64,000 nucleotides of DNA from SAR324 cluster bacterium. GTDB lineage: Bacteria; SAR324; NAC60-12. This document shows positions 56,253 through 64,000 of the stretch, piece by piece; within the stretch, counting starts at the first letter, position 1, and every line of letters begins with the position of its first letter. The position numbers were made by a program, and so were the translations under genes. The DNA is taken from the NCBI GenBank assembly GCA_015232315.1, contig JADFZZ010000004.1:177414-241413 (forward strand), read 5' to 3'. Under the pieces are notes generated by a model. That model saw only the letters and a program-made list of their open reading frames with translations. It did not search any database and was not told the origin of the DNA.

Positions 56253-57572
56253 ATGACTTTTTCTTCTCTTGGTTTGTCTGAATCCATTTTACGTGCTGTT
56301 ACCGATCAAGGCTACAACACACCAACTCCAATCCAGTCCAAAGCGATTCCTGTCGTGCTGGAAGGCCGCGATATCGTAGCCGCTGCCCAGACAGGCACTG
56401 GAAAAACAGCCGGGTTCACTTTACCCATTTTGCACCTTTTGTCTCAGACTCCTGCCACCAAGGGCAAACGTCCTGTCAGGACTCTGGTATTAACCCCCAC
56501 CCGCGAACTTGCCGCCCAGGTTTCAGAAAGTTTTGTGAATTATGGACGCTACCTGAATCTGCGTACTACCGTGGTATTCGGCGGAGTGAAAATCAACCCT
56601 CAAATTTCAAAACTTCAACATGGCGTGGATGTGCTGGTGGCAACTCCAGGACGACTCCTGGATCTGCACAATCAACGCGCGGTGGATTTGTCACAGATTC
56701 AATATCTGGTGTTGGATGAAGCAGACCGTATGCTGGATATGGGATTTATTGTGGACATCCGCAAATTGATGAACCTGATGCCCGCAAAACGTCAGACCCT
56801 GTTGTTTTCCGCAACGTTTTCAAATGATATTCGTCAACTGGCTGACAAGATCATGCACAATCCTGTCAGAATTGATGTAGCACCTCAAAACACCGTGGTG
56901 CAAACTGTGAAACAAAAAGTGTATTCCGTGGAAAAATCACAGAAAGCCGAAATTGTCAGCCAGATGATTCAAAGCGGTGGATGGGAACAGGTTCTGGTAT
57001 TCACACGGACCAAACATGGTGCGGATCGTCTGACACGCAAACTTGAAAATGATGGCATCCGGGTTGCCGCCATTCATGGCAACAAAAGCCAGAATATGCG
57101 AACTCGCGCCCTTGCCGCCTTCAAAAACCAATCCATTGAAGTGCTGGTTGCGACAGATATCGCTTCACGGGGACTGGATATCAACCAGTTGCCCAAAGTG
57201 ATTAATTATGAATTGCCCGATAGTCCGTCTGATTATATCCACCGGATTGGTCGAACAGGCCGTGCGGGTTCTATCGGGGAAGCCATATCCCTGGTTTGCT
57301 CAGAAGAAAGAGGCAATCTGGCGGATATTGAGCGATTGATTCAGCAAAAAATAATCAGGGAAACCCTGCCTGAATTCAAGGGCATTGTGATTAAACCTGA
57401 AAAACCTGCTGTCAAAATGAGTCAGCCTCACGCAACGGAGACCAGAACCTTCAAAGGCAAACCGGATCAAGCCAAACGACCTTCAAGGGGACGTAACGAT
57501 TCAGGCCGAAAGCCTTCATCCTCCGATAAGCGCCCAGGACGCCCAGCGCCCAGAGTAGCGTCAGTCCGATAA
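56253..57572 (+). CDS. rhlE: DEAD-box RNA helicase, RhlE type
   Basis: 439 residues. Q-motif ([14 protein letters not shown]...GYNTPTPIQ), Walker [36 protein letters not shown] box in [16 protein letters not shown] in LFSATF, then domain 2 with [13 protein letters not shown] and [10 protein letters not shown]. The C-terminal about 60 residues are basic, low complexity ([21 protein letters not shown]) for RNA binding. It unwinds structured RNA in ribosome assembly or decay. A hairpin terminator follows. Confidence 0.95.
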   Translation: MTFSSLGLSESILRAVTDQGYNTPTPIQSKAIPVVLEGRDIVAAAQTGTGKTAGFTLPILHLLSQTPATKGKRPVRTLVLTPTRELAAQVSESFVNYGRYLNLRTTVVFGGVKINPQISKLQHGVDVLVATPGRLLDLHNQRAVDLSQIQYLVLDEADRMLDMGFIVDIRKLMNLMPAKRQTLLFSATFSNDIRQLADKIMHNPVRIDVAPQNTVVQTVKQKVYSVEKSQKAEIVSQMIQSGGWEQVLVFTRTKHGADRLTRKLENDGIRVAAIHGNKSQNMRTRALAAFKNQSIEVLVATDIASRGLDINQLPKVINYELPDSPSDYIHRIGRTGRAGSIGEAISLVCSEERGNLADIERLIQQKIIRETLPEFKGIVIKPEKPAVKMSQPHATETRTFKGKPDQAKRPSRGRNDSGRKPSSSDKRPGRPAPRVASVR

Positions 57573-57585
57573 CAAGATAACACAG

Positions 57586-57609
57586 AGTTCCCCGTTCAAT
57601 CGGGGGACT
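57586..57609 (+). terminator. Hairpin terminator after rhlE
   Basis: AGTTCCCCG - ttcaat - CGGGGGACT, a 9-base stem with one G-U pair, starting 13 bases after the stop codon. The following bases (TTGCTATT) are only partly T-rich. Confidence 0.65.
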
Positions 57610-57736
57610 TTGCTATTCGGGCAACAGATTCCCCCTTTTGAACCGGATGCCGTCACCAGAAATTTCCAGTAGGAATTTTTCCGCTCCAGGCTCCTTCTTT
57701 GAACTGTACTTCCTCTCCTGTTTCCGCTAAATACCC

Positions 57737-57798
57737 CACTAAATTTCCCTTGGATTTAGTTGCCAATAAAACAGTTTAGTTCAACAGGAAATTTAGTG
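57737..57798. repeat. Perfect 12-bp inverted repeat
   Basis: CACTAAATTTCC and GGAAATTTAGTG, 38 bases apart, upstream of the YceI-fusion gene. It could be an operator dyad or a remnant small element; the intervening sequence also carries TTTAGT motifs. Confidence 0.5.
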
Positions 57799-57866
57799 CA
57801 GGCTGCATTGCGCTAAACGTCTTTTGCGTTAAACCACCTGAATAAAACATTCCTTACGAGGTGAAT

Positions 57867-58934
57867 ATGTTAAAAACAAAGGTACACGGTATTGCTGGAA
57901 GTATTGCCTGTTTGATTATAGCGACTTTCTGGACTTCCACTGTGCTGGTGGAATTAACAGGTTCTGCGGAATCAGTCGCTTTGGTTAAACGCTGCATAAT
58001 TTGGGGAATGGGAATTCTTATTCCGTCACTTATTCTCACTGGTGTGAGTGGAAGGATTTTGGGGCGATCCAGTGAAGGAAACCTGGTTACCAAAAAGAAA
58101 AAACGTATGCCCATCATTGCTTTCAATGGACTATTTGTCCTCCTTCCCTCTGCTATTTTTCTGGATCGATGGGCTTCCAGCGGGCAATTTGATAGTGCTT
58201 TTTATACGTTGCAGGCAATCGAATTGCTGGCAGGAGCCATGAACCTATTTTTGATAGGGAGCAATATCCGTGATGGGTTACGCCTCACAGGCAAATTAGC
58301 CGTATTTCCTGTATCCAGAATATCAGCCATTGTCTTTATGATAAGTATGTTATCCGTCACTTCAGGAAAGGCTGAGTCGATTTTTCAGGAAAACGACCAT
58401 TGCGTAGCGTATCGCACGGAAAAGGAAATGTTTTTTATGGCGAATGTCGAGGTTATCGGCAAAAACTGTCAGGTGGATTTCAAGAGTCAATGGTCGGATC
58501 AAAAGGATCAGGTAACTTTTGAAGTCACTGTACCGATTCATAGCTTCGATTCAGACAACAGCAAACGGGATACAGAAGTGTCCGAGATTCTCAACGCCGA
58601 CAAATATCCTCATCTTCGTTTTACCAGTGCTTCCCTTTCAGTCGATGAATTGAAGACTATTGGGGAGACAGGAAAAGGAGAGGTCGCGGGTATTTTAGAG
58701 TTTGCGGGAAGCTCATTTCCCATCAAATTTCCACTGACAATTTCCACAACGGCTAACATATCCCTGATTGAAGGGAAATTGGTCACCTCATTTTCTACCT
58801 TCAAAATTTCACCACCCAGAGTGGGAATTGGTGGAATGATCGCGGATACAAAAGATTATTTGGAAATTTTGCTGCATTTGCGTTTGGATCGGCTAGGTAA
58901 TCTCCAGGAGATCATAAAATCCGGGATTCAATAA
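57867..58934 (+). CDS. Four-helix membrane protein fused to YceI-like domain
   Basis: About 355 residues from ATG 57867, with GAGG six bases upstream (GTG at 57861 is an alternative). Residues about 1-170 hold four to five membrane helices (IAGSIACLIIATFWTSTVLV, CIIWGMGILIPSLILTG, IIAFNGLFVLLPSAIFL, ISAIVFMISMLSVTSG). Residues about 178-345 are a YceI-type lipocalin-like barrel (VEVIGKNCQVDFKSQW, VTVPIHSFDSDNSKRDTEV, LNADKYPHLRFTS). YceI proteins are usually secreted with a simple signal peptide and bind polyisoprenoids. Here the last helix may have replaced the signal, or two genes have fused. Function unknown. Confidence 0.8.
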   Translation: MLKTKVHGIAGSIACLIIATFWTSTVLVELTGSAESVALVKRCIIWGMGILIPSLILTGVSGRILGRSSEGNLVTKKKKRMPIIAFNGLFVLLPSAIFLDRWASSGQFDSAFYTLQAIELLAGAMNLFLIGSNIRDGLRLTGKLAVFPVSRISAIVFMISMLSVTSGKAESIFQENDHCVAYRTEKEMFFMANVEVIGKNCQVDFKSQWSDQKDQVTFEVTVPIHSFDSDNSKRDTEVSEILNADKYPHLRFTSASLSVDELKTIGETGKGEVAGILEFAGSSFPIKFPLTISTTANISLIEGKLVTSFSTFKISPPRVGIGGMIADTKDYLEILLHLRLDRLGNLQEIIKSGIQ

Positions 58935-59060
58935 AAGGGAGCTTAACGGGTCGTTCGAGACGGCTTTTTTATGGGAGTCACTTTGCTCTGTTCCAATAAA
59001 TCGTTTCAATCATCGTTGGGCATCAAAAATTTAGACTGAAATATACATTTGGAGGTTTTA

Positions 59061-59435
59061 ATGAGTGAACATGGAATGAAATCAACGGAGGTGGACGAGT
59101 ACATCTCACAATTTCCTCCTCCAACCCGAAAGGCGCTTGAAGATTTGCGGCACTGCATTACGGATGCTGCGCCCAACGTTTCAGAACTCATGAACTACAA
59201 AATACCAGCCTTTGCGTTAGTAAAGGGTGGGAAGCGAGACCAGCAAATCATGATTGCCGGTTTTTCCAGGCATGTTGGTTTTTACCCCTCACCATCTGTA
59301 ATTGAAGCGTTTTCGGATCGGCTTAACGAGTACAAGTTTGCCAAAGGGTCGATTCAATTCCCATTGAACAAGCCGATCCCCAAGGAACTTGTCAGTGAGA
59401 TGGTCAAATATCGGTTGACACTTTTGCCTTCGTAG
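59061..59435 (+). CDS. DUF1801 (YdhG-like) protein
   Basis: 124 residues from ATG 59061 (GGAGG upstream). The DUF1801 pattern is clear: VDEYISQFPPPTRKALEDLRHCI, NYKIPAFALVKGG, HVGFYPSPSVIEAF and YKFAKGSIQFPLNKPIPKELV. The frataxin-like fold of the family has been linked to iron binding in a Bacillus member. Next to another small protein of a related group. Confidence 0.88.
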   Translation: MSEHGMKSTEVDEYISQFPPPTRKALEDLRHCITDAAPNVSELMNYKIPAFALVKGGKRDQQIMIAGFSRHVGFYPSPSVIEAFSDRLNEYKFAKGSIQFPLNKPIPKELVSEMVKYRLTLLPS

Positions 59436-59514
59436 ATGACGGCCACAGAACGCAGGGAATCACGATGACTGAACTAAAAACCGCACGGGACGACAAGTGC
59501 CAAGGGAGAATGCA

Positions 59515-60135
59515 ATGATCACAGAAATTGAAGATTATTTCAAAAAAGGGTGCGGGCGTTGCGAACGTTTTGACACGCCTGATTGTTCTATTCGGCAATG
59601 GACTGGCGGACTGCTCGCACTTCGCCACATTTGTCGCGATGTTGGCCTCATGGAGACTGTCAAGTGGGCACATCCCTGTTATATGCATGCAGATCGCAAT
59701 ATAGCTCTTATTGGTGCCTTTCGCTGTGATTTTCGACTCAGTTTCTTCAACGCATCGTTGATGAAAGACCCCCATTTGGTACTTGAAAAGCAGGGCCCGA
59801 ATACACCCTACCCTGATATGATCCGCTTCACTGACAATTCACAGGTTGCGTCGATGGAGACAATCATTGTTTTCTACTTGAAGGAAGCGATGAGTTACGC
59901 TGATGCTGGAATTAAGCCACCCAAAGACGAAAGCGTTATCGAACTGCCTTACGAATTGGTTGAGGCGCTGGACTCAGACTCTGAACTTGCAGAGGCCTTT
60001 CACAGTATGACACCGGGACGGCAAAAGAGTTATGTCATCCACTTGAAATCGGTCAAAAAGTCAGAAACACGGATTTCACGCATTGCAAAATTTCGAAACC
60101 AAATCCTGGCCGGAAAGGGAGCCTTGGAGCGATGA
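59515..60135 (+). CDS. YdeI-family (DUF1801 plus OmdA-like) protein
   Basis: 206 residues from ATG 59515 (GGGAG upstream). An N-terminal DUF1801-like half (IEDYFKKGCGRCERFD, VKWAHPCYMHADRNIALIG, DFRLSFFNASLM, DPHLVLEKQGPNT) is followed by the C-terminal OmdA-type half (LPYELVEALDSDSELAEAFHSMTPGRQKSYVIHLKSVKK). The biochemical role of the family is not established. Probably co-transcribed with the preceding gene, 80 bases upstream. Confidence 0.85.
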   Translation: MITEIEDYFKKGCGRCERFDTPDCSIRQWTGGLLALRHICRDVGLMETVKWAHPCYMHADRNIALIGAFRCDFRLSFFNASLMKDPHLVLEKQGPNTPYPDMIRFTDNSQVASMETIIVFYLKEAMSYADAGIKPPKDESVIELPYELVEALDSDSELAEAFHSMTPGRQKSYVIHLKSVKKSETRISRIAKFRNQILAGKGALER

Positions 60136-60346
60136 CATGAACCTTTGAATTATGTGGACACCTCCTATGTTTACTGGTTTCGAAATGGGGTGTCTAAGAA
60201 CGCTCCCCTATTGCCTGTAAATGTTACCGGTCATGTAAACTGACCCAGTAGCGGACAATAAAATTGACCCACCTTTATTGATAAAAAAGCCATAGCTTGT
60301 ATGGCACTCCCGTTAAAATGATGAATCATTTTTTTGGGAGGACTAA

Positions 60347-60616
60347 GGATTTCTTTTATGGGGACAGTTTTGCTCAAATGGAAGACCTCCGGCGCTGATT
60401 TCCTGGCAGTCCAACAAATATTCGGTTCCAGGCCAATATCAGTCATCCTCCGTGTTTGTCAGGCAGGAAGAGGGTTGGTTGTTGATTCACGCGCCGGATT
60501 CCAATCAACCGATCGCAAGACACCGGATATCCGCCCGCAAGGGAGTAGTGATCAAGAATCTGAATCATTATCGTTCCCGGCAGGATCAAATACCAAAAAA
60601 CAGATCGCGTCGTTGA
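60347..60616 (+). pseudogene. istA: IstA transposase C-terminal remnant
   Basis: In the frame ending at the TGA of 60614, the translation contains ISWQSNKYSVPGQYQSSSVF, EEGWLLIHAPDSNQPIARHR and KGVVIKNLNHYRSR, the typical IstA beta-barrel end (N-K/R-Y-S-V-P and I-A-R-H-...-K-G). The integrase core with its DDE residues is absent. The frame has a stop at 60344 and no start. Confidence 0.7.
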
Positions 60617-60678
60617 TGGACTTTTCTTTCCTTGAGCATCGACACAATGTCATCTTTATTGGTCCGCCGGGCGAATGA
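60592..60678 (+). pseudogene. istB: IstB ATPase remnant
   Basis: KKQIASLMDFSFLEHRHNVI followed by FIGPPGE, then a stop: this matches IstB just before and into the Walker A (FLGPPGVGKT) and breaks exactly there. It overlaps the istA remnant end, as in intact elements. Confidence 0.7.
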
Positions 60679-60794
60679 AAGGTGCCAATAATTTGATTGA
60701 TTTTTATCACAATATTCATGTATTTGAATATTCAGTTAAAAATTGTCAATCAATCACGATTGGCTGATTATTCAACTTCAGTTGGAGTATCTCT

Positions 60795-61370
60795 ATGAAA
60801 TTTTTATTGCCCTTGCTGGGTCTGGTCCTGCTATCTGTGATCGCTTCTGGAACGCTGGCTGCGGAGGATGAAGCGCTGGTTCTGAAATCCAAAGAAATCA
60901 TTATGAAAATGGGAGGTCAATTAAAAGAACAGTTACAGCAGCAAATGAAGCTCAATGGTCCCAAGGCGGCCATCCAGGTTTGTGCGGAGTTGGCTCCAAG
61001 CCTGTCATCGTCACTGTCAAGAGAAACAGGTCAGGTCATCAGGCGAGTCAGTCTGAAAGCCAGAAATCCTCTTGATATTCCGGATGTATGGGAACAACAG
61101 GTCTTGATGAATTTTGATCAACAGCAAAAACAGGGAAAAGATCCTGCAAGCCTTGTGTATTCAGAAAAGGTAACAGAAGGAAATCAGGAATATTTTCGTT
61201 TCATGAAAGCCATTCCTACAGAAAAGGTATGTCTGAATTGTCATGGCGATGACAAAACAATAAATGCTCCAGTAAAAGACGTTCTGGAAATCCTGTATCC
61301 TCATGATCAGGCAACAGGCTATCAGGAAGGAATGATCAGAGGCGCTTTTTCAATCAAAAAACCTTTGTAA
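60795..61370 (+). CDS. Tll0287-like (DUF3365) periplasmic c-type haem protein
   Basis: 191 residues. Signal peptide MKFLLPLLGLVLLSVIASGTLA. The Tll0287-like domain follows with ICxxLAPSLSSSLSRETG-type core, RRVSLKARNPLDIPDVWEQ, and a single haem c site VCLNCHGD near residue 151, ending GMIRGAFSIKKPL. Such domains sense redox or gases, usually at the N-terminus of sensor kinases, and also occur alone as here. Monocistronic. Confidence 0.85.
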   Translation: MKFLLPLLGLVLLSVIASGTLAAEDEALVLKSKEIIMKMGGQLKEQLQQQMKLNGPKAAIQVCAELAPSLSSSLSRETGQVIRRVSLKARNPLDIPDVWEQQVLMNFDQQQKQGKDPASLVYSEKVTEGNQEYFRFMKAIPTEKVCLNCHGDDKTINAPVKDVLEILYPHDQATGYQEGMIRGAFSIKKPL

Positions 61371-61525
61371 ACCCGGGGCTGTTCATTTCTCCTTATTTTG
61401 AGCGTCAACCGGAGGGGTCGGTGAGGATTACAGGCCCCGCAAACGCCCCAAATCGTATGTTTGACTGGCACGTAGTCCCGTCCTATCAACTTTGAATGCT
61501 TGAGTTCCATTGGAATTTGATACCA

Positions 61526-62473
61526 TTAAATATCGACCACTTCGATATTCTGGATTTTGAGGGACTTGATTTGATTGGGAAGATTGGAAAGGATGCTTTC
61601 TTCCAGAGCAGTGATGATCGTTTCCTTTAAAAAACTTCTGCTGTAAACAAGGCTCACTTCTCTTGTCGGAACAGGGCTTTTGAATTTTTTGATGTGCTCA
61701 GCGATCTCTGTGGGAGAAAGTCCGTTGACCGCTAATTGAGGCAGCAAAGTGAAGCCCGAATTGGATTTCACCAGTTTGATCAGTGTTTCGAGGTTTCCGC
61801 TTTCGAATTTGATATTGGGGAGCACGCTTTTGTTTCGATCCATTGAGCAGACTTTCAATACCTGATCTCTGAAACAGTGCCCTTCTGACAACAACCAAAG
61901 GTCGCCACTATCCAGATCGTCGCCTGAAATCAATTTCTTTTTGGCCAGGGGGTGATTTTTATTCAGATAGCAATAAAAGGGTTCATAAAACAGGTGTCTC
62001 TCGATCAGTCTGTCATCCTCAAGCGGTGTCACCAGAAGTCCGGCGTCAATCTCATCATTGGTGACCAACTTGATAATATCTTCTGTTTTGTACTCATTGA
62101 TTCGCAGATCAATCTGAGGATACTTTCTGGAAAAATCGCCTATAAACAGAGGAATCAAATAGGCCGCGACGGTGGGAATGACAGCCAGTTCAAACTTCCC
62201 ACTGGGCTCGAGGGCTTTCTGATCAACAATTGTTTGCAATTTTCTGTGTTCTTGAATGATGATTCTTGCCTGTTTGAGGATTGCTTTACCGACTTCCGTG
62301 GTCAATATGGGTTTTTTGGAGCGGTCAAAAATGACAACCTCCAGTTCTTCCTCGAGTTTCTGTATCTGTGCGGAAAGGGAAGGCTGAGAGACGTGGCACT
62401 CCTGAGCAGCCTTCCCGAAATGCCGTTCTTTTTCAACAGCCAGTAAATATTCAAGTTGCGTGATGGTCAGCAT
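61526..62473 (-). CDS. oxyR: LysR-type peroxide regulator OxyR
   Basis: 315 residues. N-terminal winged helix (LTITQLEYLLAVEKERHFGKAAQECHVSQPSLSAQIQKLEEEL) and a substrate-binding-fold sensor with two redox Cys in the arrangement GHCFRDQVLKVC, matching Cys199/Cys208 of E. coli OxyR. When oxidised it activates peroxide defence genes. It is preceded by ahpF on the same strand, a likely target. Confidence 0.93.
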   Translation of the reverse strand: MLTITQLEYLLAVEKERHFGKAAQECHVSQPSLSAQIQKLEEELEVVIFDRSKKPILTTEVGKAILKQARIIIQEHRKLQTIVDQKALEPSGKFELAVIPTVAAYLIPLFIGDFSRKYPQIDLRINEYKTEDIIKLVTNDEIDAGLLVTPLEDDRLIERHLFYEPFYCYLNKNHPLAKKKLISGDDLDSGDLWLLSEGHCFRDQVLKVCSMDRNKSVLPNIKFESGNLETLIKLVKSNSGFTLLPQLAVNGLSPTEIAEHIKKFKSPVPTREVSLVYSRSFLKETIITALEESILSNLPNQIKSLKIQNIEVVDI

Positions 62474-62506
62474 CTTCGTGACTTCTCATGTTCTAATGGG
62501 TTTGCA

Positions 62507-62534
62507 GTAGAGACGCGCGATCGCACGTCTCTAC
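62507..62534. repeat. Palindromic repeat, GTAGAGACG family, copy 4
   Basis: GTAGAGACGCGCGATCGCAC followed by GTCTCTAC: outer arms GTAGAGACG/CGTCTCTAC around a GCGATCGC core, 28 bases, between ahpF and oxyR. Confidence 0.8.
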
Positions 62535-62587
62535 AAGTATTTGGCAGGATTTATTTGGAAAATTTAAAGGTTATCTTTTTTACATTC

Positions 62588-64000
62588 CTAAGAAACGAGA
62601 AGTTGTTCTTCAAAGGCGGTTAAAGCCGCTTTGGCACCTTCTCCCATGCTGATGATGATCTGCTTGAAGGGGACCGTGCTCACATCACCAGCCGCATAAA
62701 TCCCTTTGACATTGGTCCGGCACTTGTTATCAATGATTATTTCTCCAAAACGGTTTGTTTCAACGATGTCTTTGACAACAGCGCTGTTGGGCAAAAGACC
62801 GATCTGAACAAAAACTCCATCCAGGTCTTTTTGGTGCACTTCATTGGTTGCCCTGTCTTTATAGGCCAAACCCACCACCTTTTCGCCATTCCCCACAACT
62901 TCGGTTGTCTGCGCGTTCTTAATGATCGACACATTCTTCATGGACTCCAGCTTGTCGACCAGGACCCGATCAGCCTTCAATTCAGGTAAAAACTCAAACA
63001 GCGTGACGGATTTGACCATGCCCGCCAGGTCGATGGCCGCCTCTACTCCGGAGTTACCACCGCCAATGACCGCAATGTCTTTTCCTTTATAGTAGGGACC
63101 ATCGCAGTGTGGACAAAAGGCAACGCCGCGTCCAATATATTGTTTTTCTCCTGGAATATTCAACTCTCGCCACTTTGCTCCTGTTGCCACAATGATTGCT
63201 TTGGTCGTTAAGAATTCACCACTGTTCAATTCCAGATGTTTCACAGAATCATTTTTGATATGATCCACCCGCCGGTGTTCTAATACCTTGATGTCATATT
63301 CCGCAATATGTTTAGCGAGTTTGTCAGACAATTCAGGGCCCTCGGTGTAGGGCACAGAAATGAGATTTTCAATGCCCTTGGTGTCTTTCACCTGCCCGCC
63401 GATTCTTTCCGCCACAATCACGGTTTTCAATCCTTTTCTGGCCGAATAGATCGCGGCCGAAGCTCCAGCCGGACCGCCCCCGAGAATGGCCACATCGAAC
63501 AGTCCCAAATCCACAGGTTCCTGTTTGATCGATTCATCACGGCCGAAATGTTCCTCCAGTTTGCTCAACAACTGAGGCAGATCAGATTTTCCAGAGTGAA
63601 CCAACGAATCACCATCCATCACACAGGGAACCCCCTGAATGCCCAGCGATTCAATTTCGTCCTGAAAAAACGCCCCATCCACCATCTCATGGGTGAAATC
63701 CTGGTGGAAGATCGCCATGATATTCAAGGATTGAACGACTTCAGGACAATTTTCACAGGAAAGCGAGATGTAAGTCTTTAGCTTGATCGGGCCTTTCAGG
63801 CTTTGAATGCGTTTGACAATGCCATCATCGGGAAGTTTCCCTTTTTTATCCACATTCAGTATGGACAATATCAGGGACGTAAACTCATGCCCACCGGGAA
63901 TTCCACTGAACTTGATTCCAGAACTTTTATTTTCATGAACGATTTCAAAAAATGGCGTTTTGGATTCCACACTGGAAGAAACAGCATGAATGTGTTCCGA
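62588..64000 (-). CDS. ahpF: Alkyl hydroperoxide reductase subunit F, 5'-partial
   Basis: About 470 residues visible; the frame is open to the right edge, and AhpF is normally about 520-530, so roughly 50 N-terminal residues are missing. The GTG at 63970 is internal. Visible: the N-terminal thioredoxin-like module ([15 protein letters not shown]) with redox pair SCENC, FAD loop [20 protein letters not shown], active disulfide [18 protein letters not shown] loop [18 protein letters not shown] and the C-terminal [16 protein letters not shown]. It passes electrons from NADH to AhpC; ahpC is probably upstream beyond the window. oxyR lies downstream. Confidence 0.95.
   Translation of the reverse strand, partial: SEHIHAVSSSVESKTPFFEIVHENKSSGIKFSGIPGGHEFTSLILSILNVDKKGKLPDDGIVKRIQSLKGPIKLKTYISLSCENCPEVVQSLNIMAIFHQDFTHEMVDGAFFQDEIESLGIQGVPCVMDGDSLVHSGKSDLPQLLSKLEEHFGRDESIKQEPVDLGLFDVAILGGGPAGASAAIYSARKGLKTVIVAERIGGQVKDTKGIENLISVPYTEGPELSDKLAKHIAEYDIKVLEHRRVDHIKNDSVKHLELNSGEFLTTKAIIVATGAKWRELNIPGEKQYIGRGVAFCPHCDGPYYKGKDIAVIGGGNSGVEAAIDLAGMVKSVTLFEFLPELKADRVLVDKLESMKNVSIIKNAQTTEVVGNGEKVVGLAYKDRATNEVHQKDLDGVFVQIGLLPNSAVVKDIVETNRFGEIIIDNKCRTNVKGIYAAGDVSTVPFKQIIISMGEGAKAALTAFEEQLLVS

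Larger units (their letters stand above)
60232..60678 (+). mobile_element. Decayed IS21-family insertion sequence
   Basis: At the left, ACTGACCCA and ATTGACCCA motifs (60239-60272) resemble the multiple terminal repeats of IS21-family elements. Then come the C-terminal part of an istA-type transposase and the start-to-P-loop part of istB, both broken. The whole is under 450 bases against about 2.5 kb for an intact element, so most was deleted. No right end was recognised. Confidence 0.7.

Noticed and set aside
60334-60678. A single 114-residue gene
   Set aside because: Only its last 30 codons look like a real protein (IstB); the earlier part is out of frame with the better-conserved IstA remnant.
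1-64000. tRNA, rRNA or CRISPR genes, toxin-antitoxin or defence islands
   Set aside because: No cloverleaf, rRNA-like stretch or recognisable defence gene was found by reading; a tRNA or covariance-model scan was not possible here.

Overview
The window looks like chromosome of a free-living, Gram-negative, chemosensory bacterium. Evidence is two methyl-accepting chemotaxis proteins, a CheA/CheW operon, outer-membrane-type proteins, an AsmA-like giant and an IscR-IscS-IscU-HscB-HscA operon. GC content is moderate. The gene mix and the abundance of small palindromic intergenic repeats would fit a deltaproteobacterial-grade lineage such as Desulfobacterota, Myxococcota or SAR324. That placement is inference: no rRNA or other marker is present, and no tRNA gene was recognised.

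Layout. 1-9.3 kb is signal transduction: a truncated receiver/anti-sigma-type kinase, then a leftward operon cheA (hybrid) - cheW - mcp - receiver/PilZ-like protein. 9.4-13.2 kb holds small unknown genes, yicC, a cytidylate-kinase-like gene and repeat debris. 13.2-19.4 kb has a histidine kinase with a periplasmic solute-binding sensor, malQ, a CBS-domain protein and a plant-type 6-phosphofructokinase. 19.8-34.2 kb is housekeeping: DUF374 acyltransferase, Mrp, HPF, a 1.5-kilo-residue AsmA-like protein, ThiI with a 50-residue membrane protein upstream, a cytochrome c-linked beta-propeller dehydrogenase and two SDR enzymes.

34.6-44.2 kb is the most distinctive block. It carries a circularly permuted ATP-grasp, an alpha-E protein and a transglutaminase/DUF2126 protein, then a second set in which ATP-grasp and alpha-E are fused, followed by a second transglutaminase. 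The two sets are separated by about 0.45 kb of tandem hairpin repeats. This family set is associated with predicted peptide or amide ligation; the doubled, partly fused arrangement suggests two cooperating or successive modules.

44.2-47.1 kb pairs a phosphate-type binding protein with a chemoreceptor. 47.5-52.2 kb is the isc operon, with an Rrf2/IscR operator and three tandem hairpins inserted between iscS and iscU. 52.7-60.1 kb has a CheY-like regulator, a probable lipoprotein, ureG-ureD without urease genes, rhlE, a membrane/YceI fusion and two DUF1801-like proteins. A decayed IS21-family element follows at 60.2-60.7 kb. The right end has a Tll0287-like c-type haem protein, oxyR and a 5'-truncated ahpF (peroxide defence).

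The intergenic space is rich in at least five families of short repeats, two of them MITE-like with terminal inverted repeats. Many annotated starts were moved to an internal ATG with a clear Shine-Dalgarno sequence, because the longest open frames often begin at TTG or GTG codons lying inside the ribosome binding site.
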